Positions 26,353 to 34,709 of a stretch of 64,000 nucleotides of DNA are shown here, one piece after another (position 1 is the stretch's first letter; the number at the start of each line of letters is the position of its first letter). The notes under the pieces are model-generated. The model did no database searches, was not told the DNA's origin, and saw only the letters and a program-made list of their open reading frames with translations. This DNA is from UBA9647 sp049522195 (GTDB lineage: Bacteria > Bacteroidota > Ignavibacteria > UBA10030): the NCBI GenBank assembly GCA_049522195.1, contig JBEKOB010000001.1:62001-126000 (forward strand), given 5' to 3'. The position numbers and the translations under genes are program-made.

Positions 26353-28278
26353 ATGCCTGCAACCTATCTGGCAGAACGAAACGGTGAAACACCCACTGCC
26401 AGGACTCTCGCGCTCGTTGCACTTGGATCGGTTCTTCTCCTCGCCGTAGCTCTCTCTTTCAGGCAAATCGACAGCCCGGATATCGGGCTCCATCTCGCAC
26501 CGGGGAAATGGATTCTGTCCCACCTCGCGTTCCCGTCTCAAGAGATGTTCACGTACGGTGCGGCGAATAACAGTTACGTTGATCTCTACTGGATGTACCA
26601 GGTATCCATGGCCGTCCTTGACAAGCTGGGCGGGGCATTTCTCCTTGTGCTCGCGAATGCACTGTTCATAGCTGGCTCGCTTTTCGTTGTGTTCCATCGA
26701 AGCGTCTCTCATCCGAAAGCTCCGGTCGCGCTTGCTCTCCTCTTTCTTTTCTTCGTCGCCTTCACCGCGAATTACGAAATGCGGCCGCACGCGGCTTCGT
26801 GGCTGTATTTGGGCCTGCTCCTGATGGTGTGGGAAGGATACTATCAGGATTCCGGCCGGTCGCTGATCCTTGTCCCGATCATCATGCTTCTCTGGGTCAA
26901 TACCCAGCCAACGTTTATCCTCGGATGGCTCGTCACGCTATCGTTCTGGTTTTCCGTGACACTGAGGGAGAAGAGTATCGACAAGAAGACGACCGTATTC
27001 GGAGCCTTGGGAATCGTTATTTGCTTGTTGAATCCATATTTCCTGAGGGGAGTATCTCTCCCGTTTGTTCAGTACGGGTTCCTCCAGCAATCAAGCGTCT
27101 TCAAAGGGCTTATCGCGGAGTATTCGCCTCTTCCATTTCTCCCGGGGCCTGAGGATTACACATATTTCGGATCGCTGGTCATTCTCAGGCCAATGTTCGT
27201 ACTACAGGTGTTGAGGTTGGTCTTGACTCTCATGATCCTCATACAGATTGCCAGACGAAGAATGAGGATCCACGAAATCCTGCTTTTCCTGCTCTTCTTC
27301 TATCTGAACAGCATTGCAGAGAAGAATATCGGGTATTACATCGTGGCTGTCACGCCGTTTGTTGTGAAAAGCTTCGGGCGTGGCAGGGGGTCTGCCGACC
27401 ACGTTCGTCAGGATAAGACGGGAACGAAATCGTCTTCTTCTCTCGTTGTCCGGCTGAAGAAGGCGCTTGCTCCGGAGATGATGGGGAAGCTGGTGATGTC
27501 TGCTGTTGTGTTTGCCAGCTTGGTGATGACCATGCGGATTGTCTCCAATGATTTCTATTCAACGCAGCGACTCAGCCACAGGTTTGGGTTTGTCTATAAT
27601 AACCTCTTTCTGCCTGTGAAGGCGGCTGAATTCATCAATGAGCACCACCTGACCGGGAAGATATTCAATCACATCGACTTTGGCGGATACCTCATAGATC
27701 ATGTCCCACAGAAAAGCTATATTGATGCCAGGAACGAGGTGATGGGCGAGCAGCTGGCCCGGGAATATCTCCAGACGAACTCGGCCGACGGGTTGAAGCA
27801 GCTCGTCCGTAAGCACCAACCTGACATTATTCTGTTCCCGCACAAGGATGGCCTGAGCTGGCTCGAGTTTCTCCAGCACGATACCACGGAGTGGCGGCTG
27901 GCGTACTTTGACGAGCTCGCAGCGGTGTATCTTCGCAACGGCTACGCTGCCGAGGTGCCAGCTGTCGATTCCAACTCGACGATGTCGAAGCTGGACGTGC
28001 TTGCGCCCCAAGAGCTGGATTCAGTGTTGCGGCGGAATTTTCAGAGGGGCGGTTTCGATCCGTTCATCCGGGACCAGTATTTCCCGGTCAGGGAAAGCGA
28101 GCTGTCGGCTTTCTGCTCAGACAACGGCTGGGATCGCCTCGCGATTCGATACGCGGCAGAAGGGATCAAGCGGACGACAGTTCCGTGTCCTGAGATCTTC
28201 TACAACCTTTCGATCTTCTTTCAGAAGTTGGGAGACAGGGATCGTGCAGAACTCTGTCTGCGAAGAGCCTCGGAATAG
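26353..28278 (+). CDS. Polytopic membrane protein, GT-C glycosyltransferase-like
   Basis: A 641-residue inner-membrane protein with roughly ten hydrophobic segments in the first 410 residues and a soluble C-terminal region. The first extracytoplasmic loop (SPDIGLHLAPGKWILSHLAFPSQEMFTYG) has the acidic residue and layout seen in GT-C-type lipid-linked sugar transferases. The soluble part (FINEHHLTGKIFNHIDFGGYLI, QKSYIDARNEVMGEQLAREY) resembles uncharacterised relatives of that group. I infer sugar transfer from a polyprenyl-phosphate donor with low certainty. The class V aminotransferase starts 43 bp downstream but is functionally unrelated. Confidence 0.65.
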   Translation: MPATYLAERNGETPTARTLALVALGSVLLLAVALSFRQIDSPDIGLHLAPGKWILSHLAFPSQEMFTYGAANNSYVDLYWMYQVSMAVLDKLGGAFLLVLANALFIAGSLFVVFHRSVSHPKAPVALALLFLFFVAFTANYEMRPHAASWLYLGLLLMVWEGYYQDSGRSLILVPIIMLLWVNTQPTFILGWLVTLSFWFSVTLREKSIDKKTTVFGALGIVICLLNPYFLRGVSLPFVQYGFLQQSSVFKGLIAEYSPLPFLPGPEDYTYFGSLVILRPMFVLQVLRLVLTLMILIQIARRRMRIHEILLFLLFFYLNSIAEKNIGYYIVAVTPFVVKSFGRGRGSADHVRQDKTGTKSSSSLVVRLKKALAPEMMGKLVMSAVVFASLVMTMRIVSNDFYSTQRLSHRFGFVYNNLFLPVKAAEFINEHHLTGKIFNHIDFGGYLIDHVPQKSYIDARNEVMGEQLAREYLQTNSADGLKQLVRKHQPDIILFPHKDGLSWLEFLQHDTTEWRLAYFDELAAVYLRNGYAAEVPAVDSNSTMSKLDVLAPQELDSVLRRNFQRGGFDPFIRDQYFPVRESELSAFCSDNGWDRLAIRYAAEGIKRTTVPCPEIFYNLSIFFQKLGDRDRAELCLRRASE

Positions 28279-28321
28279 CCTTCGTATCATTTCAATCGAA
28301 CAATTGCAGAAAGATAGAATT

Positions 28322-29467
28322 GTGAAACAGCGACTTTTTACACCGGGGCCGACCCCTGTCCCCGAATCGGTCATGCTGAAGATGGCGGAGCCGATCATCC
28401 ACCATCGCCACCCTGAATTCAGAGAGATCTTCAGGCGTGTCAACGACAACTTGAAGTATGTGTTTCAAACGAAGCAGCCGGTGTTGACCCTTGCCTGCTC
28501 CGGAACAGGAGGCGTGGAATCCACGTTTGTGAGCCTTTTTTCTCCGGGAGATACGGTGATTGCGGCGAACGGCGGCAAGTTTGGTGCGCGATGGGTAGCA
28601 ATGCCCAGGACGTTTGGACTGAACGCAGTCGAAATTAAAGTTGAGTGGGGGAAAGCCCCGACGCGGGAACAGGTCCTCACAGCCCTTGAGGCACATCCGG
28701 ATGCGAAGGCGGTTTATCTCGTCCACAGCGAGACTTCCACGGGCACAGCGACCGACGTCGAGGGGCTGGCCCGGTTGATCCGGGAGAATTCAAACGCCCT
28801 CGTATGTGTTGACGGCATTACGGCAATTGGTGCTCACGAATTCCGCTTCGATGAGTGGGGAATAGACGTTTGCGTAACGGGCTCGCAGAAGGGGCTGATG
28901 ATCCCGCCGGGACTCGCATTTGTCGCCGTCAGTAAACGCGCCCGGGAGGCGATGGAATCATCCACGCTCCCGAAATTCTACTTCGATCTGCGAAAAGCCC
29001 TTAAGGCGCATGAGAAGGATGACACCCCTTGGACACCGGCGATTTCCCTTGTGATTGGTGTTGATGCAGCGCTTCAGATGATCCGCGCAGAAGGCATAGA
29101 GAACATCTGGAGAAGGCACGAACGTCTTGCGACGGGATTGCGCGAAGGAGTCAGAGGAATGGGATTGAAGCTCTTCTCGGATTCTCCATCCTTCGCTGTG
29201 ACGCCGGTTTGGGTTCCTCCGGGCATCGAATGGAAGTCGTTCAACAAGACCCTCAAAGGGAAGTACGGGATGACAATTGCCGGCGGTCAGGACGGTTATG
29301 CAGGAAAGATATTCCGGATCTCGCACCTAGGCTACTATGACGAACTGGACATGATTATGATCATCTCGGCTCTCGAGATGACGCTTGTGGATTGTGGCTT
29401 CCCGGTTGAATTAGGGAGCGGACTCCGCGCAGCTCAGGCGTCGTTTTTGACGACAAGTACTCTTTAG
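28322..29467 (+). CDS. Class V PLP aminotransferase, probable phosphoserine/serine-glyoxylate type
   Basis: PLP enzyme of the alanine-glyoxylate / serine-pyruvate aminotransferase family, 381 residues from GTG 28322. The start RLFTPGPTPVPESVML is the family hallmark. D164 (VCVDGITAIG) and the Schiff-base lysine K190 (TGSQKGLM) are present. The open frame extends much further upstream through the preceding gene, but that part is spurious. TTG 28304 is an alternative start; neither has a strong ribosome-binding site. serA follows 122 bp downstream. No separate serC is visible in the window, so it may supply the phosphohydroxypyruvate transamination step; this is inference. Confidence 0.88.
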   Translation: MKQRLFTPGPTPVPESVMLKMAEPIIHHRHPEFREIFRRVNDNLKYVFQTKQPVLTLACSGTGGVESTFVSLFSPGDTVIAANGGKFGARWVAMPRTFGLNAVEIKVEWGKAPTREQVLTALEAHPDAKAVYLVHSETSTGTATDVEGLARLIRENSNALVCVDGITAIGAHEFRFDEWGIDVCVTGSQKGLMIPPGLAFVAVSKRAREAMESSTLPKFYFDLRKALKAHEKDDTPWTPAISLVIGVDAALQMIRAEGIENIWRRHERLATGLREGVRGMGLKLFSDSPSFAVTPVWVPPGIEWKSFNKTLKGKYGMTIAGGQDGYAGKIFRISHLGYYDELDMIMIISALEMTLVDCGFPVELGSGLRAAQASFLTTSTL

Positions 29468-29511
29468 TATGGTCGGCTGCAGACATTCGTCAATCGCGGA
29501 TATCCCCCGGT

Positions 29512-29587
29512 ATCAAATCCTAAGTCCGAATATCGAAATCCGAAGGAAATCCGAAACTCTAAACTCAAAACTTTAAACTCAAAACTC
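29512..29587. repeat. A+T-rich intergenic micro-repeat upstream of serA
   Basis: The gap holds tandem variants of AAATCCGAA and AAACTCTAAACTC words (AAATCCTAAGTCCG, GAAATCCGAAGG, AACTCAAAACTTTAAACTC). It is clearly related to the element at 20933-21008, which has AAATCCTAAATCCG. It runs to within 2 bases of the serA start codon and supplies no Shine-Dalgarno sequence. Confidence 0.65.
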
Positions 29588-29589
29588 CG

Positions 29590-31167
29590 GTGAAAATACT
29601 TCTCACTGATCCGATTGAACACGTTTGTTCCGACATTCTCATCTCGGAGGGATTCGAGGTTGCCTCGAAACCAAACCTCCCGCCCGAGCAATTGAAAGCG
29701 ATCATCGCGGAATACGACGTGTTGATCGTCAGAAGCGGAACGAAGGTGACCGCGGACGTCATCGGCGCAGCTCCGAACCTGAAGATCATTGGAAGGGCGG
29801 GGGCTGGCGTGGACAATGTCGATGTTGATGCCGCCACCCGACATGGCATCGTCGTCATGAACACTCCCGGCGGCAACACAATATCTGCCGCTGAGCACAC
29901 GATGTCCTTGCTGCTTTCGATGGCCCGCAACATACCTCAGGCGAACGAATCGATGCGGCAAGGAAAGTGGGATCGCAAGAGCTACACGGGAACCGAATTG
30001 CTGGAAAAAACAATCGGCATTGTAGGACTTGGGAAAATCGGCAGAGAGGTTGCCACCCGATGCCAGGCGTTCGGGATGACGACCATCGGATATGATCCTG
30101 TCCTCTCAGCCGAGGTTGCCGCAAAAGGAAAGATTGAACTTGTGTCCCTGGATGAGATTTTCAAGCGTTCAGACTTTATCACTCTTCATACGCCTCTCAC
30201 AGATGAAACGAAGGGGCTCATCGGTGACGCTTCATTAGTGAAATGCAAAAACGGTGTGCGGATCATTAACTGTGCCAGAGGAGGGATTGTTGATGAACAA
30301 GCGTTGTTGCGGGGATTGCAGTCGGGGAAGGTGGCAGGAGCCGCACTTGATGTGTTCGAAAAGGAGCCGCCGGGAGATCAACCGCTGATCAAACACCCGC
30401 GTGTGATCGCCACGCCTCATCTTGGTGCATCGACTGAAGAGGCGCAGGAAAAAGTGGCCCGCCAGATTGCAGTGCAAGTTGCTGACATGTTGAAAGAACG
30501 GGGAATCGCCGGAGCTGTCAACGGTGAAGCGTTGCAGCTTGCGCTGAAGAAAGAACTGAAGCCTTTCGTGCAGCTCGCTGAAAAACTTGGAAGCCTCCTC
30601 GCGCAATTAATGGTTGGACAGTTGAAAAAAATATCTGTTACATGCAGCGGAGGATTCCTGTCTCCATCACTTGACCTCGTGACCGCTGCAGTACTCAAAG
30701 GTGCGTTCGCAAAACTACTCTCCGAGCCCGTGAATCTCGTGAACGCCCGGATGATTGCCCGAGAGATGGGGCTTGCTGTGGACGAGGAGAGGGAAAGCGA
30801 GCATCCGTCATACATGCATCTCGTTACAGTTCGGTATGAGACGGACAAGGAGGTGCGTCGATTTGCAGGGACCGTCTTCAGCAATACTCACGCCCGGATC
30901 GTTCGAATCGATGATTTTCACTTCGAAGTGAATCCAGAAGGATTCCTGTTATTCTATACTAATATAGATAAGCCGGGGATGCTGGCGAGTGTTGGTGCCA
31001 CATTGGCAGATGAGAAAATCAACATTGCCGGGCTTTCCCTTGGTAGAGACAAGCCAGGCCAGAAGGCTCTGACGGTCATTAATGTGGACAATCCCTTGAC
31101 GGCCAGCGTGCTCAAAAGGGTGGGGAAGATCGAAGGTGTTTCGGACGTAAGGGCGGTGCAGCTCTGA
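29590..31167 (+). CDS. serA: D-3-phosphoglycerate dehydrogenase, long form with ACT domain
   Basis: Oxidises 3-phosphoglycerate to 3-phosphohydroxypyruvate with NAD, the first committed step of serine synthesis. The 525 residues show the Rossmann motif GLGKIG at 146-151 and the catalytic trio R230, E259 and H277. After the catalytic part comes an intervening (ASB-like) domain at about 310-450 and a C-terminal ACT domain (FTYNIDKPGMLASVG-like stretch onward) that usually binds serine for feedback inhibition. GTG at 29590 is the start; the repeat-derived upstream sequence has no recognisable ribosome-binding site. Confidence 0.96.
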   Translation: MKILLTDPIEHVCSDILISEGFEVASKPNLPPEQLKAIIAEYDVLIVRSGTKVTADVIGAAPNLKIIGRAGAGVDNVDVDAATRHGIVVMNTPGGNTISAAEHTMSLLLSMARNIPQANESMRQGKWDRKSYTGTELLEKTIGIVGLGKIGREVATRCQAFGMTTIGYDPVLSAEVAAKGKIELVSLDEIFKRSDFITLHTPLTDETKGLIGDASLVKCKNGVRIINCARGGIVDEQALLRGLQSGKVAGAALDVFEKEPPGDQPLIKHPRVIATPHLGASTEEAQEKVARQIAVQVADMLKERGIAGAVNGEALQLALKKELKPFVQLAEKLGSLLAQLMVGQLKKISVTCSGGFLSPSLDLVTAAVLKGAFAKLLSEPVNLVNARMIAREMGLAVDEERESEHPSYMHLVTVRYETDKEVRRFAGTVFSNTHARIVRIDDFHFEVNPEGFLLFYTNIDKPGMLASVGATLADEKINIAGLSLGRDKPGQKALTVINVDNPLTASVLKRVGKIEGVSDVRAVQL

Positions 31168-31234
31168 GAGCAGTTCGTCCCAAGGGCTTCTGGTGTTGAT
31201 GTCAAGGATTTTGTTACGAAATGACAATTTCCGC

Positions 31235-31263
31235 TTGACAAACATTCTCCCGTGTTATATATT
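31235..31263 (+). promoter_or_regulatory. Sigma70-type promoter of the TonB receptor cluster
   Basis: TTGACA (31235-31240), a 17-bp spacer and TATATT (31258-31263). Hexamers and spacing are identical to the promoter at 4337-4365. The predicted transcript would carry a leader of about 230 nt before the receptor gene. Confidence 0.7.
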
Positions 31264-31502
31264 CTTGCAAGTGACTATTGCAAACAACCCGTCTTACTAG
31301 CAAGCATTCCCATCAAGAAGGAGGTGACCTGCTAATTCGGACGTTTGTACGTTTCTATTTGCGCGTCCGAAGCGACCCAGTTTGATACTCTTTCCTCAGT
31401 TGTACCCGCCGACAGTTCCCTGATTCTAATACCGGGACTTCGACCCAGAACAGAGATTCATTCTCCACAATTCACATTCTTCATTTACGAAGGAGGTACG
31501 TT
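31264..31502 (+). promoter_or_regulatory. Long structured 5' leader with an orphan Shine-Dalgarno element
   Basis: The leader starts with a TTGCAA-N7-TTGCAA hairpin (31265-31283). It continues with AAGGAGGTGACC (31318-31329), an almost full complement of the usual 16S rRNA 3' end. It then has a perfect 8-bp stem TTCGGACG (31336-31343) / CGTCCGAA (31364-31371) over a 20-base loop. No start codon stands at a proper distance from the first Shine-Dalgarno element; the receptor gene has its own GAAGGAGG at the end of the leader. A regulatory RNA role is possible but unproven. Confidence 0.5.
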
Positions 31503-34500
31503 ATGTTCCGCAAGCTCCTTTTAGCTGTAGCCGCTTTGCTGCTTCTTCCCGTTCTCCTTGTCGCGCAGGATGGCAAGCTGCGTGGTAAGGTAACGGATAA
31601 GGAGTCGGGCGAAGCACTCATTGGTGCCAACGTTACTGTCGAAGGTACCAACCTGGGTGCAGCGACCGATGTCAACGGCGAGTACGTTATCCTCAGCGTC
31701 CCACCAGGTGTCTACACGGTGAAGGTAACGTATATCGGCTATTCATCTACGACGTATTCAAACGTCGCGGTGAATGCGAGCCTTACCACATCGCAGAACT
31801 TCGCATTGTCGAGTTCTGCCGTGCAAGTCCAGGGTGTTGAAATTGTCGCTGAACGTCCCCTGATTCAGCGCAACACGACGAACACCATCCGTATCCAAAC
31901 CGGCGCAGACGTTCAGTCTCTGCCGTTCCGCGGTGTGCAGAACATCGTGGCAATGTCGGCCGGTGTTGTGCAGCAATCAGGTAACCTCTATGTCCGTGGT
32001 GGTCGTAGCGGTGAGGTTGCGTACTACGTTGATGGCGCAAACGTCACGGACCCGACGAGCATGGGTGAAATGGTCAGCTTGATCCGTGAGGCATTGCAGG
32101 AAGTCCAGCTGCAGTCCGGTGGATTCACTGCTGAGTTCGGCGGAGCGAACTCCGGTATCATCCGTTCCTCGATGAGATCGGGTGGTTCGCAATTCAGAGT
32201 ATCCCTCGATTACCTCACAGACGATTTTGCGAAGACCGGGAAGGAATTCCTGGGAACAACGTCTCACGGTTACAAGAATGCCGTCGGGACAATTGGCGGC
32301 CCGGTGATGTCTGGCGTGCGGTTCTTCCTGGCCGATCAATATAATTATCTTCGCAATCAGTCGGCTCAGTTCATCACGCCATTTGATTTTGAAAATCTCG
32401 TACAGGACGCGTTTTCGGCCCCCCGTCAGGTGGGAGATCCGCTGCCGGGCCCCGTCAAGATGTTGAAAAACGCTCCCGTCAACCAGAACTGGAACTGGAA
32501 CAACACAGCCCAGGGCAACCTGCTGTTCGACATGGCAGAGTTGGCCAAGATTCCGATGAAGATCCGCGTGTCTGGTAACTATCAATTTACCAACTCGATC
32601 AATGGTGGCAACTGGCCGAATCTTGCAAATATCTTCGTCAAGCCCGATAGATTGACACGGAATGACGCGAGCGTGGCGTTTGGCAACTTCCGCCTGACAC
32701 ACTTCCTCAGCCCGACAACCTTCTACGAAGTTGGTGTGTCATACACCAAGCAGTGGGGCAGGACGTATGACAAGACGTTTGGAGACAACTGGCTGGCGTA
32801 CGGTGACAGTGCTGCAAACGCACAAGCGGGATATTCCGGATTCAACGGTATTGGATGGCGGTCACGGTATACCGGTCCGACAGCGACCAGCACGATCTTC
32901 GGTTTTGGCTTCAACGACCCGGATAGACCGGTCAACGGGTACAGCAAGTACTCGAACAACCAGATCGCCGCAACAATAGACCTGACATCACAGATCACGT
33001 CGCGATGGGAATTGAAGGCAGGCGGCAACATCGAAACCTGGACCTACCGAACTTTCAACTTCCAGAACATCCAAAACTACCTGCGCTGGATTGATCCGAA
33101 CCAGGATGGCGTCAACTCAACGGATGACGTCATCTACGCGGCTGACCTCGCCAAGGGTATACCTCTTGAGCTTGCAAAAAGGGTACGCACCATTACGCAG
33201 GGTAACGTCATCAACTATGGCTACGACGCCATGGGGAACCAGACGGATGGCATTTCATATCCCGGAAGCAGCACCGTGTGGGATAAGCCGTACAAGCCGA
33301 CATTTGCTTCCGCCTACATTCAGAACAAGGTCGAGTACCAGGATCTTGTCCTGAACTTCGGTTTGCGCTACGAGTATTCCAACACGGATGTTCGTGAGAT
33401 TCCGATGCAGGTCAATCCGCTGACGGGCCAGCTTGACTATATGAACCCGGTCGGCCTCGATCAGAACCTGAACACCATCGATCCGGGCACATTCACCAAG
33501 ACGAAGGCAAACACGCTTCTTCTGCCCAGAATCAGCTTCTCGTTCCCGGTGACGGATCGCACCATCTTCTATTCGCAGTACGGGAAATATGCGCAGATGC
33601 CAAGTCTCGGTCAATTGTATCGCACTGATGACCAGCTTGGGAAACTTGTGAACCCGAACACGCGTTCGGCGTTTGGTGGCGCCGCAGCGGGAGGCAACGC
33701 GCCGTGGCTCGTGGAGCCGGAACGCACAACGCAGTTTGAAGTTGGCTTCCGCCAGTATTTGGCCGACAACCTGGCGTTAACGCTCAACGGATTCTACAAG
33801 GACACGAAGAACCTGATCCAGAACCGGAGAGTATACAACTCTCTCGGCAATCCGGAATTCCTTGCTTATCAGAACGAAGACTTCGCTACGAGCAAGGGTA
33901 TCGAGTTCTCGCTGGAGTTGCGAAGAACCGACCGCATATCCGCTCGGTTCAACTACACGCTTTCTGATGCTGAGGGGACGGGTTCCGCCCCTGGTTCCAG
34001 CACCGTTGCGACGACCGACGAAATCAAGGCCCGGTTCCCGAACTTCACCGCACCGTTGACCTACAACCAGACACATCGTGGCAACCTAATGCTGGACTAT
34101 CGTTTTGCGAAAGGTGACGGTGGCCCGATTCTTGAAGGATTGGGCCTCTATGTGCTGATGAGCTTCAACAGCGGTCACAACTTCACGAAGATCGAAGAGC
34201 CCACGAGCCTTGGACAAGCCAGCCCGTTCAACGTTGGTGTATGGCCGCTCCTCGATTCCCGAAGCAGAATTCCTGTTGAGCCGGCAAACGCTTCGACAAC
34301 ACCGTGGGTCTTCAACATTGACTTGAATCTTGACAAGACATTCTGGGTTGGTGACCTGAATTTCACCGTCTATGTCAACGTCCTAAATGTGCTGAACACG
34401 ATGCAAGTCATCAATGTCTATCCGTCAACAGGGACACCAATTGACGACGGATGGCTGAAGAGCCCGAATGCGGTGGCATACAACAACATCCCGAACTATG

Positions 34501-34616
34501 AGGCCTTCTACCGGGCAATCAACCTGGAAAATCGATGGGGCGTAATGAACCTCGGGGGATATGATAACTATGGAGCACCTCGACAAATTCGAGTTGGTGC
34601 GCGGATGGAGTTCTAA
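31503..34616 (+). CDS. TonB-dependent receptor with carboxypeptidase-regulatory N-domain
   Basis: Outer-membrane beta-barrel of 1037 residues. A signal peptide (about 1-21, ending LLVAQ) is followed by a CarboxypepD_reg-like domain (KLRGKVTDKESGEALIGANV, about 24-105), a plug domain (QSLPFRGVQNIVAMSAGVV, YVRGGRSGEVAYYVDGANV, about 125-235) and a long barrel ending in the aromatic GARMEF. The layout resembles SusC/RagA proteins, but no SusD partner follows. Next come a T9SS-type cargo and a PorV/PorQ-family protein. The transported or secreted substrate cannot be read from sequence. GAAGGAGG precedes the ATG. Confidence 0.92.
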   Translation: MFRKLLLAVAALLLLPVLLVAQDGKLRGKVTDKESGEALIGANVTVEGTNLGAATDVNGEYVILSVPPGVYTVKVTYIGYSSTTYSNVAVNASLTTSQNFALSSSAVQVQGVEIVAERPLIQRNTTNTIRIQTGADVQSLPFRGVQNIVAMSAGVVQQSGNLYVRGGRSGEVAYYVDGANVTDPTSMGEMVSLIREALQEVQLQSGGFTAEFGGANSGIIRSSMRSGGSQFRVSLDYLTDDFAKTGKEFLGTTSHGYKNAVGTIGGPVMSGVRFFLADQYNYLRNQSAQFITPFDFENLVQDAFSAPRQVGDPLPGPVKMLKNAPVNQNWNWNNTAQGNLLFDMAELAKIPMKIRVSGNYQFTNSINGGNWPNLANIFVKPDRLTRNDASVAFGNFRLTHFLSPTTFYEVGVSYTKQWGRTYDKTFGDNWLAYGDSAANAQAGYSGFNGIGWRSRYTGPTATSTIFGFGFNDPDRPVNGYSKYSNNQIAATIDLTSQITSRWELKAGGNIETWTYRTFNFQNIQNYLRWIDPNQDGVNSTDDVIYAADLAKGIPLELAKRVRTITQGNVINYGYDAMGNQTDGISYPGSSTVWDKPYKPTFASAYIQNKVEYQDLVLNFGLRYEYSNTDVREIPMQVNPLTGQLDYMNPVGLDQNLNTIDPGTFTKTKANTLLLPRISFSFPVTDRTIFYSQYGKYAQMPSLGQLYRTDDQLGKLVNPNTRSAFGGAAAGGNAPWLVEPERTTQFEVGFRQYLADNLALTLNGFYKDTKNLIQNRRVYNSLGNPEFLAYQNEDFATSKGIEFSLELRRTDRISARFNYTLSDAEGTGSAPGSSTVATTDEIKARFPNFTAPLTYNQTHRGNLMLDYRFAKGDGGPILEGLGLYVLMSFNSGHNFTKIEEPTSLGQASPFNVGVWPLLDSRSRIPVEPANASTTPWVFNIDLNLDKTFWVGDLNFTVYVNVLNVLNTMQVINVYPSTGTPIDDGWLKSPNAVAYNNIPNYEAFYRAINLENRWGVMNLGGYDNYGAPRQIRVGARMEF

Positions 34617-34709
34617 TCCTGAATCAAGGAAGTGAATCCTGTCCCGCCTTGCGAGGGCAGGTGGAAGATTTGTGTAGCTAACCCTTCAATCAAAAAGGAG
34701 TTTTCAGTA

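Noticed and set aside
27908..28321. Upstream extension of the aminotransferase frame
   Set aside because: It overlaps the end of the GT-C-like gene in another frame and has a Ser/Arg-rich composition; the family N-terminus starts at GTG 28322.
31318..31329. Fragment of a 16S rRNA 3' end
   Set aside because: Only about 12 bases in the sense of a Shine-Dalgarno element (complementary to, not identical with, the rRNA end); no further rRNA sequence around it.
34632..34709. Extension of the T9SS cargo gene upstream of ATG 34710
   Set aside because: AAGGAG stands 9 bases before 34710, and the extension would precede the signal peptide with polar residues.
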